The position numbers and the translations under genes were made by a program. This document shows, one piece after another, positions 1-8,322 of a stretch of 64,000 nt of DNA. The notes under the pieces were generated by a model. The model saw only the letters and a program-made list of their open reading frames with translations, had not been told where the DNA came from and ran no database searches. The stretch spans positions 61,179-125,178 of the forward strand of contig CAZAKI010000001.1 of assembly GCA_964485855.1 (NCBI GenBank), written 5' to 3'. This DNA comes from UBA993 sp964485855 (GTDB lineage: Bacteria; Bacillota; Dethiobacteria; DTU022). Position 1 is the first letter of the stretch. Each line of letters starts with the position of its first letter.

Positions 1-1056
1 TTCTCCATTAATATTAAGAGGTGTAGCCCCCAAACCCCTGGTTTTTTCTGTAACCAGAAGACCTAACAGTTGTGGCGGATAAGCACCGCCGGTTGGATGA
101 TACTGAATTGAGTCGGCATAAATCGTTTTTGCACCGGCCCGGTACCCAATGACCAATCCATCGGCTGTAGCCCCATAATGGTTGCTGGTTGGAAAACCGC
201 GATAATGAAGCCTGCCGGAACCACCAGTTGCCAGAATTACTGTTTTTGCCCTTGCAACCAGATACTGTTCGGTTTCGACATTAAAAAGTACTGCGCCGGC
301 TGCTCTTCCATTTTGATCGAGGATTACTTCAACAGCAGCACAGAATTCAACAATCGATATGCCTTTATTCAGCACCTCGTCACGTAGCGTGCGCATGATT
401 TCCGCTCCGGTGTAATCGCGGGCAGCATGCATTCTCTTTCTTGACGTGCCTCCACCATGAATGGTGACCATCGTCCCATCATCTTTCTTATCAAACATGG
501 TTCCCATGTTCTCGAGCCATTTAATCACCAGGGGAGCATCCATAACCAGGGCACGGGCCAGTTCGGGAACATTATCGAAGCGTCCGCCCCCGACTACATC
601 CAGGTAGTGGATAGCCGGAGTATCATTTTCCTTATCGGCAGCCTGGATACCACCCTGCGCCATCATCGTATTGGCATCACCAAAACGCAATTTGGTAGCT
701 ATCATCACATTGGCCCCGGCTGCATGCGCCTCAAGGGCAGCGGAAGCACCGGCGCCCCCTCCGCCAATGATTAAAACGTCTACATCGTAGTCCGGTTCTG
801 TTTCCAGATCCAGTTTTAGATCACGCAGGCGGCTCCATGATTCAAAAACATCAGCCATTTCAACAGGCATCCTGGCTCCCTTGCTGACACCAACCTTGAT
901 CTCGCGGAAACCGTCGGGATTATAATCTGGGTGAAATTTTTCAAGCACTTCCTGTCGCTCTTCCTGAGTCATGCGTGGAAAATGAACACCAACCCGTGAG
1001 GCCCTGCTCTCTTCAACTTTTTTTACTAACTCACCAAGTTTACCGCTATATGCCAA
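1..1056 (-). CDS. Fumarate reductase / succinate dehydrogenase flavoprotein subunit (3' end cut by window edge)
   Basis: FAD-binding subunit interconverting fumarate and succinate; it pairs with the iron-sulfur subunit encoded just upstream. About 350 residues are visible. An N-terminal extension of about 85 residues precedes the FAD-binding glycine-rich motif (IIGGGGAGASAA), then MMAQGGIQAA, HGGGTSRKRMHAARDYTG and an ATGGSGRLHYRGF stretch typical of this family. The C-terminal part lies outside the window. The best start is TTG at 1054-1056, with AGGAGG about 9 bases upstream; no ATG fits. The long N-terminal extension is unusual against classic SdhA/FrdA. No cytochrome b or membrane anchor is visible in the window, so it could be a soluble or thiol-linked type. 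It is last of the visible sdh/frd-malic enzyme-fumarase set. Confidence 0.88.
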   Translation of the reverse strand, partial: MAYSGKLGELVKKVEESRASRVGVHFPRMTQEERQEVLEKFHPDYNPDGFREIKVGVSKGARMPVEMADVFESWSRLRDLKLDLETEPDYDVDVLIIGGGGAGASAALEAHAAGANVMIATKLRFGDANTMMAQGGIQAADKENDTPAIHYLDVVGGGRFDNVPELARALVMDAPLVIKWLENMGTMFDKKDDGTMVTIHGGGTSRKRMHAARDYTGAEIMRTLRDEVLNKGISIVEFCAAVEVILDQNGRAAGAVLFNVETEQYLVARAKTVILATGGSGRLHYRGFPTSNHYGATADGLVIGYRAGAKTIYADSIQYHPTGGAYPPQLLGLLVTEKTRGLGATPLNINGE

Positions 1057-1083
1057 TGATCTAATACCTCCTCTCCAGGTTCG

Positions 1084-1764
1084 TTATTCAATTTCTCTCT
1101 TGTTGTACATATCCTGCAGTGAATCGCGATCTGCAGAAACCAGGGCATCAATATCGGCGTTACATTCACCCGCTTCAATTGCCTTTGTGCGCTCTGCTAA
1201 AAATTGATCCGGCTTAGCTATGTAGCGGCTATATAGCCTCCTGGCAGTGAGGGCAGCGTTATAATGAACAATATTTGCCGGACAACGCGATACACAAAGA
1301 CCGCACATCAGGCAGTCAAAAGATAAATCTGCTGCTTTCTCAAAATCACCACGCTGGATGTAAGCGATATACTGCATTACATCAATGTCTTGGGGGCAAA
1401 CTTTCGTACAGGAACTACATCCCAGGCAGCGGTAAACTTCAGGATAAAGCTGGGCAAAATGGGCTACTGATGGTTTGATCTCATCTAAATCAAATGTTGC
1501 TTTACGGCCGGGGAAAAAGGGGATTTGAGCCAAATACATGCCATCTTCCACTTTTGTCTGGCAGGCCAGACCAACTTTTAACTCGTAATCACCGGCCATT
1601 CGGTATACAGTCGCACATGCTCCGCAAAACCCGGCCCGACAGCCGCAACCACGCTTTAACTGGTATCCCGCATACTCCATGGAATCCATGATGGTCAGGG
1701 ATTCCGGAACTGTATATTTTTTACCCATAATATAAATATCAACCATCTTAATTTCGTCGCTCAT
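1084..1764 (-). CDS. Fumarate reductase / succinate dehydrogenase iron-sulfur subunit
   Basis: Electron-transfer subunit of about 226 residues. The N-terminal plant-type ferredoxin domain carries the [2Fe-2S] cysteines (GCGCRAGFCGAC, then a later AC). The C-terminal alpha-helical ferredoxin domain has two full four-cysteine motifs, CLGCSSCTKVCP and CLMCGLCVSRCP. Classic SdhB uses a three-cysteine motif for its [3Fe-4S] cluster, so the second full motif points to a heterodisulfide-reductase or thiol:fumarate-reductase-like variant. The ATG at 1762-1764 is preferred because AGGAGG sits 5-7 bases before it; a TTG 18 bases further upstream would place the Shine-Dalgarno inside the coding region. 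The flavoprotein gene follows after 27 bases. Confidence 0.87.
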   Translation of the reverse strand: MSDEIKMVDIYIMGKKYTVPESLTIMDSMEYAGYQLKRGCGCRAGFCGACATVYRMAGDYELKVGLACQTKVEDGMYLAQIPFFPGRKATFDLDEIKPSVAHFAQLYPEVYRCLGCSSCTKVCPQDIDVMQYIAYIQRGDFEKAADLSFDCLMCGLCVSRCPANIVHYNAALTARRLYSRYIAKPDQFLAERTKAIEAGECNADIDALVSADRDSLQDMYNKREIE

Positions 1765-1789
1765 ATTATCCTCCTTTGGCAAAGCAGAC

Positions 1790-3136
1790 CTATTCGGCAG
1801 GTGGTGCAGGAATAAACCCTTTCTCCATTAACATTTGGGTCTGCTTCTGGGCTTTGCCGATCGATGTTTCGGCGAGCTTGTAGATTTCTTCTCTACTGAG
1901 CTTGATGCGGGCTACTCCCTCTTCAATTGCTTTCATCGCCGTCGCAGTTGCGACTCGGGGGAAGATATCCCACATGTCCATCGTCGGCAATATTTTCTCG
2001 GGATTCATACCGCCATCCGGAGCGCAGGCAGCCAGTTCCTCTGCAGCAGCTATACACATTGTATCAGTAATTTTTGTGGCTTGAACATCCAAAACACCGC
2101 GGAAAATTGCCGGAAAGCCGAGCGAATTATTAACCTGGTTCGGAAAATCAGAACGCCCGGTTGATACTATTTTCGCCCCGGCTTCAAGAGCCTCCCAGGG
2201 CCAGATTTCTGGAATCGGGTTAGCGCAAGCGAAAACAATTGCATCCTTCGCCATGCTGGAGATCCATTCTTTTTTAATCGTGTCAGGACCGGGAGTAGAA
2301 AGGGCAATGATTACATCGGCTCCGTTACAGGCATCAGCAGGTTGGCCAACCAGATTACCGGCGTTAGTAGTCTGACAAAGTTCCCATTTGACCGGGTGTT
2401 TTTCCTTTAACTCCGTCCTACCCTTGTGTAATGTCCCCTTGCTGTCAAGCATGATGATCTTTGCCGGATCCACCCCGGCAGCAATAATCAAACGGGCGGT
2501 GCAGATATTAGCTGCGCCGGCTCCCAGCATGACTACTTTTACTTCGCTCATCTTTTTACCAACTATTTTTAAAGCATTAATCAAACCGGCCAGATTAACC
2601 ATGGCCGTTCCCTGCTGGTCATCATGCCAGACCGGAATGTGGCACTCTTCTTTCAGCCGATCCAGGATATCAAAACATTTCGGACTTGCAATGTCTTCAA
2701 GGTTAATCCCGCCAAAACAAGGTTGCAGCATTTTTACGAACTTAATGAACTCTTCAGGATCCTTAGTGTCAACACAAACTGGAAAAGCATCAACTCCACC
2801 CAGGTATTTAAAAAGTAGCGCTTTCCCCTCCATTACCGGCATGCTGGCTTCGGGACCGATATCACCCAATCCGAGAACTCTAGTTCCATCTGATACAACC
2901 GCCAGCAAATTAGCCTTGTTGGTATATTTGTAAACATCTTCTTTATTCTTAGCTATCGCTTTGCAGGGTTCGGCTACACCCGGAGTGTACCAAATTGCAA
3001 AATCTTTAATATCCCGGACACAACACTTAAGATCCACTTGAATTTTTCCTTTATAAAAGGGATGCAATTTCATCGCATCCTCGGCCGGCTTTTTGGCTTT
3101 AGCCAGCAAATCTTCTTTATTCATGGTCATTATCAT
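1790..3136 (-). CDS. NAD(P)-dependent malic enzyme (oxaloacetate-decarboxylating malate dehydrogenase)
   Basis: Converts malate to pyruvate and CO2 with NAD(P)H formation, linking the fumarase product to the pyruvate oxidoreductase encoded upstream. The 448-residue length fits the short bacterial class without a phosphotransacetylase tail. Visible features are WYTPGVAEPCKAI near the N-terminus, the metal/substrate region VWHDDQQGTAMVNLAG, and the dinucleotide fold VVMLGAGAANICTARL around residue 205. Three in-frame ATGs (3136, 3130, 3124) lie within 13 bases and the Shine-Dalgarno is weak (AGGCAGGG), so the exact start is uncertain. It sits between fumarase beta and the iron-sulfur subunit in the same direction. 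Cofactor preference cannot be read from the sequence. Confidence 0.93.
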   Translation of the reverse strand: MIMTMNKEDLLAKAKKPAEDAMKLHPFYKGKIQVDLKCCVRDIKDFAIWYTPGVAEPCKAIAKNKEDVYKYTNKANLLAVVSDGTRVLGLGDIGPEASMPVMEGKALLFKYLGGVDAFPVCVDTKDPEEFIKFVKMLQPCFGGINLEDIASPKCFDILDRLKEECHIPVWHDDQQGTAMVNLAGLINALKIVGKKMSEVKVVMLGAGAANICTARLIIAAGVDPAKIIMLDSKGTLHKGRTELKEKHPVKWELCQTTNAGNLVGQPADACNGADVIIALSTPGPDTIKKEWISSMAKDAIVFACANPIPEIWPWEALEAGAKIVSTGRSDFPNQVNNSLGFPAIFRGVLDVQATKITDTMCIAAAEELAACAPDGGMNPEKILPTMDMWDIFPRVATATAMKAIEEGVARIKLSREEIYKLAETSIGKAQKQTQMLMEKGFIPAPPAE

Positions 3137-3186
3137 TATCCCTGCCTTTATTATTTGGTGACTGCTTTTTTAGAGATCAGGTGCGG

Positions 3187-3738
3187 TTAGCGCGCATATT
3201 TTTTAGCTCCATCAGCATACAGATCATTGCCGTAGGCATCGTTGATCACAGTGGCCGGAAAATCTTTCACCTCGAGTTTGCGAATCGCTTCCGGCCCCAA
3301 TTCCGGATAGGCAACAACTTCGCTTTTGATTATTCGTTTCGAGAGTAATGCTCCCGCCCCTCCCACTGCAGCCAAATAGACGCCCTTATATTTCTTTAGC
3401 GCTTCTTTGACCGCCTGATTTCTTAAACCCTTACCGATACAGGCTTTCATCCCTTTTTCGAGCATCATTGGAGTATAAGCGTCCATCCGACCGCTGGTTG
3501 TCGGTCCGGCTGAACCAATTGCCTGTCCAGGTTTGGCCGGAGCCGGTCCCACGTAATAAATAAACTGTCCCTTTAAATCGATCGGCAGATCCTCATTTTT
3601 TTCCATCAACTCAATTAGTTTTTTATGCGCTGCGTCACGTGCCGTATATATGATTCCACTAATTAATACATTGTCTCCCGCTTTAAGTGCAAGCACATCC
3701 GCATCGCTCAGTGGTGCAGAAATTTTTTTCGGTTCCAT
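3187..3738 (-). CDS. fumB: Class I fumarate hydratase, beta (C-terminal type) subunit
   Basis: Second half of the iron-sulfur, oxygen-sensitive fumarase that hydrates fumarate to malate. The 183-residue protein has the conserved IGSAGPTTSGRMD segment near residue 76 and the GKGLRN and AAVGGAGALLSK segments typical of the split-subunit form. AAGGAGG lies 9 bases before the ATG. The gene follows the alpha subunit by 30 bases, as usual for two-subunit archaeal and clostridial fumarases. The symbol is for the beta subunit of the split enzyme, not the E. coli FumB isozyme. Confidence 0.93.
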   Translation of the reverse strand: MEPKKISAPLSDADVLALKAGDNVLISGIIYTARDAAHKKLIELMEKNEDLPIDLKGQFIYYVGPAPAKPGQAIGSAGPTTSGRMDAYTPMMLEKGMKACIGKGLRNQAVKEALKKYKGVYLAAVGGAGALLSKRIIKSEVVAYPELGPEAIRKLEVKDFPATVINDAYGNDLYADGAKKYAR

Positions 3739-3768
3739 TGTGCTGTCCTCCTTCCTGCTTTGATCAAA

Positions 3769-4614
3769 TTATATTTCTCGTTCCAGGTGGCGGCAGGCAT
3801 GGCAATTAATATTGACTGCCGCTGCCATGCTGGCGATATGTGAAGGAAATGTTTCAATATGAACGGCAAGAGCAAAAGTCCTACCACCGAAACCCTGGGG
3901 ACCTACGCCTAGATCATTGATCTTGCTCAGTATTTTCGCTTCAAGCTCCGCGAAAACCGGATCGCCATGCTTTGAACCTATTTGGCGGAAAAGGGCTTTT
4001 TTGGCCATCACCGCAACCTTGTCAAAAGTACCACCTATGCCGACACCAACAACTATCGGGGGACAAGGATTCGGTCCGGCAGCTTTAACGTGATTGACAA
4101 CAAAGTCAATTACTCCGGCTTCACCATCCGACGGTTTCAGCATTTTTACCGTGCTCATATTTTCACTGCCGCCGCCTTTTGGGGCAAAAGAGATCTTCAC
4201 TTTATCACCGGGTACAAGATCCGTATAAATTACCGCCGGGGTATTATCTCCGGTGTTTTTCCTCTGGTAGAGAGGATCATCGACAATTGATTTGCGTAGA
4301 TATCCTTCTTCATATCCTTTGCGCACACCAGCATGAATCGCTTCCTCAAGCGTTCCTCCCGTCAGATGCACTTCCTGTCCCCACTCGACAAAAAAAACAG
4401 CAAACCCCGTATCCTGGCAGATCGGAATTTGCTCATTTCTGGCAATCTCAACGTTTTCAATCAGCTGTTTTAAGACTTCCTTACCTGTTGGCGATTCTTC
4501 AGTATCCATTGACTTTTTTAAGGCAGAAAAGACGTCTTCGCCTAAGTAGATGTTTGCTTTCTGGCACATCTCGGCCACATGATCACTAATAACAGACGCG
4601 GCAAGCTCCCGCAA
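3769..4614 (-). CDS. fumA: Class I fumarate hydratase, alpha (N-terminal type) subunit
   Basis: Carries the catalytic [4Fe-4S] cluster of the two-subunit fumarase. Candidate cluster cysteines are in IPICQDTG, AGPNPCPP and the C-terminal NCHACRH. PKGGGSENMS and GIGGTFDKV are family hallmarks. The preferred start is TTG at 4612-4614: GGGAGG lies 8 bases upstream and the protein then begins MRELAASVISDHV, matching the usual family N-terminus. An in-frame GTG at 4621-4623 would abut the Shine-Dalgarno with no spacing. It is first in the fum-malic enzyme-frd set and lies about 130 bases after porB, so it may read through from the oxidoreductase operon or use its own promoter in an AT-rich stretch. 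Confidence 0.92.
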   Translation of the reverse strand: MRELAASVISDHVAEMCQKANIYLGEDVFSALKKSMDTEESPTGKEVLKQLIENVEIARNEQIPICQDTGFAVFFVEWGQEVHLTGGTLEEAIHAGVRKGYEEGYLRKSIVDDPLYQRKNTGDNTPAVIYTDLVPGDKVKISFAPKGGGSENMSTVKMLKPSDGEAGVIDFVVNHVKAAGPNPCPPIVVGVGIGGTFDKVAVMAKKALFRQIGSKHGDPVFAELEAKILSKINDLGVGPQGFGGRTFALAVHIETFPSHIASMAAAVNINCHACRHLEREI

Positions 4615-4743
4615 ACCAGACACCTCCCATGAAATTTCTGCAGTTGTACATTTATATTTCTTTTTCGGCCTGCATGGGGAAATTCCTGCCGCTAATTATA
4701 AAATTTATTATAATTCTAAAATTTATCATGGAAGGCTTGCCGG

Positions 4744-5631
4744 CTATTTTGCTACTTTAGCCATTAACTTTTTGTAATCCCGATCAACTTCTGCCTGCAA
4801 GTGTTCTAATTTAGCTTGATCCATGTTCTTAAAACGTTTTTGTCTCCCCAAATATTCACTGAGTGGAACGCTTTTAATGTCAGCCTGAACGGTCATCCTC
4901 CAGGTGGTGCCATTATCTACTTCAAAAAGAGGGAAGAAACCGGTTGTAACCGCTAGCCTTGATATTTCAACGGTTTCTGATGATTCAGTCCCCCAGCCAG
5001 GCGGGCAGGGCGATAATATATGAATAAAGCGAAAGCCCTTTATCGCTTTGGCTTTCTTCAGTTTTGCATCCAAATCTTCAGGATAAGCGATCGTTGCCGT
5101 TGCTATATACGGTACACTATGCGCCGCCATGATCTGCATGATGTCTTTCTTTTCTCCCTCTTTGAAGAGTGGATAGGGCGCGGTGTTTGTCCTCGCACCA
5201 AAAGGTGTCGCCGAACTTGTTTGCATACCTGTATTCATATAAGCTTCGTTATCATAACAGACAAAAATGAAGTCTTCGTTTCTCTGGGCTGCTCCAGACA
5301 AGGCTTGAAGGCCGATATCAAAAGTACCGCCATCTCCGGCCAGCACGACAACTGTAGTCTCATGGTAACCTTTTGCCTCCAAGCCCCTTTTAAGCCCGCT
5401 CCCTACAGAACCGGCGCTGGGAAACGGACAGTGTAGGACAGGGCATTTTAAGGCATTTAAAGGAGGCATCCCGGCAATAATACTCCAGCAGGATGCAGTT
5501 AGCGCAACAGCAATATTGGATCCAAGAGCCTTGGTTAGAAAACGGACGGCGAGCGCAGCACCGCAGCCCGGACAGGCATTATGCCCGGAATAAACCATTT
5601 CCTGTTGATGGACTAATGCTTCCGGTTTCAT
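4744..5631 (-). CDS. porB: 2-oxoacid (pyruvate):ferredoxin oxidoreductase beta subunit
   Basis: Thiamine-diphosphate-binding subunit that decarboxylates a 2-oxoacid, giving acyl-CoA with the alpha subunit and reducing ferredoxin. Of 295 residues, C20 and C23 (CPGCG) and C48 are cluster-ligand candidates. GDGGTFDIG at 99-107 with NEAYMNTG at 129-136 is the TPP/Mg motif. The start overlaps the porA stop by four bases (ATGA), showing translational coupling. Last gene of the porG-porD-porA-porB set. Pyruvate is the default substrate by family; a branched-chain 2-oxoacid specificity cannot be excluded and would supply isobutyryl-CoA. Confidence 0.9.
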   Translation of the reverse strand: MKPEALVHQQEMVYSGHNACPGCGAALAVRFLTKALGSNIAVALTASCWSIIAGMPPLNALKCPVLHCPFPSAGSVGSGLKRGLEAKGYHETTVVVLAGDGGTFDIGLQALSGAAQRNEDFIFVCYDNEAYMNTGMQTSSATPFGARTNTAPYPLFKEGEKKDIMQIMAAHSVPYIATATIAYPEDLDAKLKKAKAIKGFRFIHILSPCPPGWGTESSETVEISRLAVTTGFFPLFEVDNGTTWRMTVQADIKSVPLSEYLGRQKRFKNMDQAKLEHLQAEVDRDYKKLMAKVAK

Positions 5632-6776
5632 TTTAGATGATCACCCCAGACTTCAAGATACTGGTCATTTGTCTCTGCGTTGCCTGCACTGAGCATGTTC
5701 AAAAGCATATCTCCGGTTAAATCGATGCCGCCGGCCAAGATCAGATCCCTGATTACAGGCTTTACCGGCAACTGGTAAAGAGCTTGACAGAGTTCCTGGG
5801 CAAATACTCCGCCGCTCCCGATTGAATAGTTGCGATCAAGAACAATAATCTCTTCCAGCTCATAAGCTTTGACGATCGCACGCAGTCTTTCGGCGGGAAA
5901 AGGTCTGAACATCCGCAGCTTGATTAGCCCGATATTTTCCAGGTCTGGCAAAGACCACTTTACCGTTTCTGCTAATGCCCCAACCGCCATAATAGCTTTT
6001 CTGGCACCGGCAGGAATATATTCCTCCACATCTTGGTAACTACGGCCGAAAACTTTTTTAAACTGTTTATTGATCTCGGCAAAAACTTCCGGCGCAAGAT
6101 GCATCGCATCGTCGCGATTTTTTACCAACTTATGGACTGTTTCACCGGTTGACAATCCGTGCAAATTTTCCGGATATCCCGGAACAACCTGGGCTTTAAA
6201 ATTTGGCGGTCCGATTAAACTTTGCACCAAAGATTTTTCTGCAATATCGACCACCTCATAGGTATGAGAAATATAGAATCCGTCAAATACCACCATGCAG
6301 GGCAAAAGCAATTTTTCAGCCAGCGAAAATGCCTGTAAAACAGTATCAAAGACTTCCTGGGCATTGGCACAATAAATCTGAAGCCATCCTGTGTCCCGCT
6401 GGCTGAGACTGTCGCCCTGATCCGGATCGAGACACCAGGGGGCACCGATAGCCCGGTTCACGTTAACCATAACGATTGGCAGTCTTGCTCCGCTGGACCA
6501 ATGAATCATTTCATGCATGTAGGCCAGACCATGTGAAGCAGTAGCGGTAAAGACCCTGGCTCCAGAAGCTGACGCACCGGTACAAAAGGCAAGAGCTGAA
6601 TATTCAGACTCAACACTGACAAATTCGCCTCCCAACTCTCCCCTGGCATCAAAATCAGCTAAAGTTTCAACAATTGCCGTTTGCGGTGTAATCGGATAAG
6701 CAGCGATCAGATCAACACCAACTCTTTGAACGGCTGTTGCGGCGGCCTGGCTGCCACTAATCATCTCAAAAGTCAT
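5628..6776 (-). CDS. porA: 2-oxoacid (pyruvate):ferredoxin oxidoreductase alpha subunit
   Basis: Carries domains I and II of the oxidoreductase and forms the active site with PorB. The 382 residues include the hallmark YPITPQT at 26-32, the SEYSALAFCTGASASGAR region, and the NRAIGAPW and DRNYSIGSGG segments of the C-terminal domain. AAGGAGG sits 9 bases before the ATG. It overlaps the upstream ferredoxin-fusion gene by 11 bases and the downstream porB by 4, so the four subunits are probably made from one message. Exact 2-oxoacid specificity is not evident. Confidence 0.9.
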   Translation of the reverse strand: MTFEMISGSQAAATAVQRVGVDLIAAYPITPQTAIVETLADFDARGELGGEFVSVESEYSALAFCTGASASGARVFTATASHGLAYMHEMIHWSSGARLPIVMVNVNRAIGAPWCLDPDQGDSLSQRDTGWLQIYCANAQEVFDTVLQAFSLAEKLLLPCMVVFDGFYISHTYEVVDIAEKSLVQSLIGPPNFKAQVVPGYPENLHGLSTGETVHKLVKNRDDAMHLAPEVFAEINKQFKKVFGRSYQDVEEYIPAGARKAIMAVGALAETVKWSLPDLENIGLIKLRMFRPFPAERLRAIVKAYELEEIIVLDRNYSIGSGGVFAQELCQALYQLPVKPVIRDLILAGGIDLTGDMLLNMLSAGNAETNDQYLEVWGDHLK

Positions 6777-8322
6777 TCGCCGGCTCCTCCTTCATTTCCA
6801 AAGCTCTGGCCGGGCATTCGTTGACGCAGATGCCACAGCCCTTGCAATAGTCCAGGTTAAACTCAAAACGACCGTTTGCTATGACAACAGCTAAATCAGG
6901 ACAGTATAGATAACAGATACCGCATGAATTACAGGTTCCGCAACCAAGGCAGCGTTCTGCTTCTGCCACCGGGTTGTCGTCCCGCTGTTTTAAATCAAGA
7001 TTATTTCTTGCAGCCAGATTTAAATATTCAAAGGTAACTGGATCACCATAATTGGCCTGGAAACTCAAATCTTTTAATTTTTCATCAACATTTTTAATCG
7101 CCTCCGCCGCACAGTGTCCAGCTTTAATTGCTTCTGCCACTGTTGCCGGGCCACTGACTAAATCTCCTCCGGCAAAAATATTTTGACTACTATTGATAGT
7201 ACCCAATCCTGCTAAATCAGGAACCTGGCCAAGAGCCATAATTACGGATTGACAATCTTTAATAAAACTTCTATCCCGATCGACAAACAAACCTTGTTTT
7301 TCAGTCCGACAGTAATCAATCCTTACACCAATTATTCTTTCTTCGGTTTTAATAATCTCACGTGGTAAAGCATTAAAAATAAACTCTACGCCTTCCTGCT
7401 CTGCCAGATCAATTTCATGTTGATCGGCTGGCATCTCAGGTCTGCTGCGCCTGTAGATTAAAACAACATGTTGCACTCCGGCAATGCGTAGTGCACTACG
7501 TGCACTGTCGATTGCTGCATTACCACCGCCAATGACAACAACTGTTTTGCCAACCTCTGGGATCCTACTTTGATTGTATTGGCAGAGAAAGTCAAGAGCA
7601 TTATAAACATAGCGACTTTCCGCACCCGGAATATTGGATTTGCGTGCAAGCCAGGCTCCAGTAGCCAGAAAAACCTGTTCATGCTGTTTGTATAGATCAT
7701 CGAGCTGAAAATCTTTGCCCAAGGCGCTATTGGTTTTAAAAATAATGCCTTCCGCTTTCAAGATGGCCAGCTCTTGTCTTAGAATATCACGTGGTAACCT
7801 GTATTCCGGGATGCCAAGCGCAAGCATACCACCGATTACTGCTGATCTTTCGTAAATGGTAACCCCATAGCCGGCTGAGGAGAGATAATAGGCACAGCTT
7901 AAACCAGCCGGGCCGGAGCCGACAATAGCGATCTCCTTCTTTACTTCTTTGTTTCTTTCTGGCGGCTGATAATGATCAAGTCTCCACAAACCAATTGCCT
8001 TTTCCACTGCTCTGATATTAATTCCCTGATCCAACTGAGTCCTGTTACAGTTTTGCTCACAGGGGTTAAAACAAACATAACCGGTAATTGCCGGGAAAGG
8101 ATTATAGCGGCTCATAATCTCCCAGGCTTCTGCCCATTTTTTTTGTTTTACCGCTTCAAGCCAAGCCGGTATTTCACCGTCCAAAAGACAGCCCTGGCGA
8201 CATGGTGATAACCGATTCATTTTGAAGGGAGTTAAAAAACGCCACTCCCCGGTCTTGTTGACCGTGATAGCTTTAGATCCACCGGCAAACAATGTTGGTA
8301 CCTGGCTAGCGATCAACTGCAA
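6766..8322 (-). CDS. Fusion of PorD-type ferredoxin subunit with a GltD/NfnB-like FAD-NAD(P)H oxidoreductase
   Basis: A 518-residue protein in the place of the small delta subunit of the 2-oxoacid:ferredoxin oxidoreductase. The N-terminus has the PorD-like NKTGEWR...P segment, then an iron-sulfur domain with cysteines CRQGC and CFNPCEQNC as in glutamate synthase small subunits. An FAD fold follows (IAIVGSGPAGLSCAYYL, about 130-147), then an NAD(P)H fold (VVVIGGGNAAIDSA, about 262-275). The C-terminal tail carries two ferredoxin motifs, CGTCNSCGICYLYCP and CKGCGICVNECP. The start is TTG with AAAGGAGG 10 bases upstream. It overlaps porG by 17 bases and porA by 11. The fusion suggests electrons can pass directly between the oxidoreductase and NAD(P)H; this is inference. 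Confidence 0.85.
   Translation of the reverse strand: MQLIASQVPTLFAGGSKAITVNKTGEWRFLTPFKMNRLSPCRQGCLLDGEIPAWLEAVKQKKWAEAWEIMSRYNPFPAITGYVCFNPCEQNCNRTQLDQGINIRAVEKAIGLWRLDHYQPPERNKEVKKEIAIVGSGPAGLSCAYYLSSAGYGVTIYERSAVIGGMLALGIPEYRLPRDILRQELAILKAEGIIFKTNSALGKDFQLDDLYKQHEQVFLATGAWLARKSNIPGAESRYVYNALDFLCQYNQSRIPEVGKTVVVIGGGNAAIDSARSALRIAGVQHVVLIYRRSRPEMPADQHEIDLAEQEGVEFIFNALPREIIKTEERIIGVRIDYCRTEKQGLFVDRDRSFIKDCQSVIMALGQVPDLAGLGTINSSQNIFAGGDLVSGPATVAEAIKAGHCAAEAIKNVDEKLKDLSFQANYGDPVTFEYLNLAARNNLDLKQRDDNPVAEAERCLGCGTCNSCGICYLYCPDLAVVIANGRFEFNLDYCKGCGICVNECPARALEMKEEPANDF

Noticed and set aside
4624..4743. Promoter for the fumarase genes in the AT-rich 120-base interval
   Set aside because: Two TATAAT sequences occur on the minus strand, but no convincing -35 is at the right distance; read-through from porB is equally possible.
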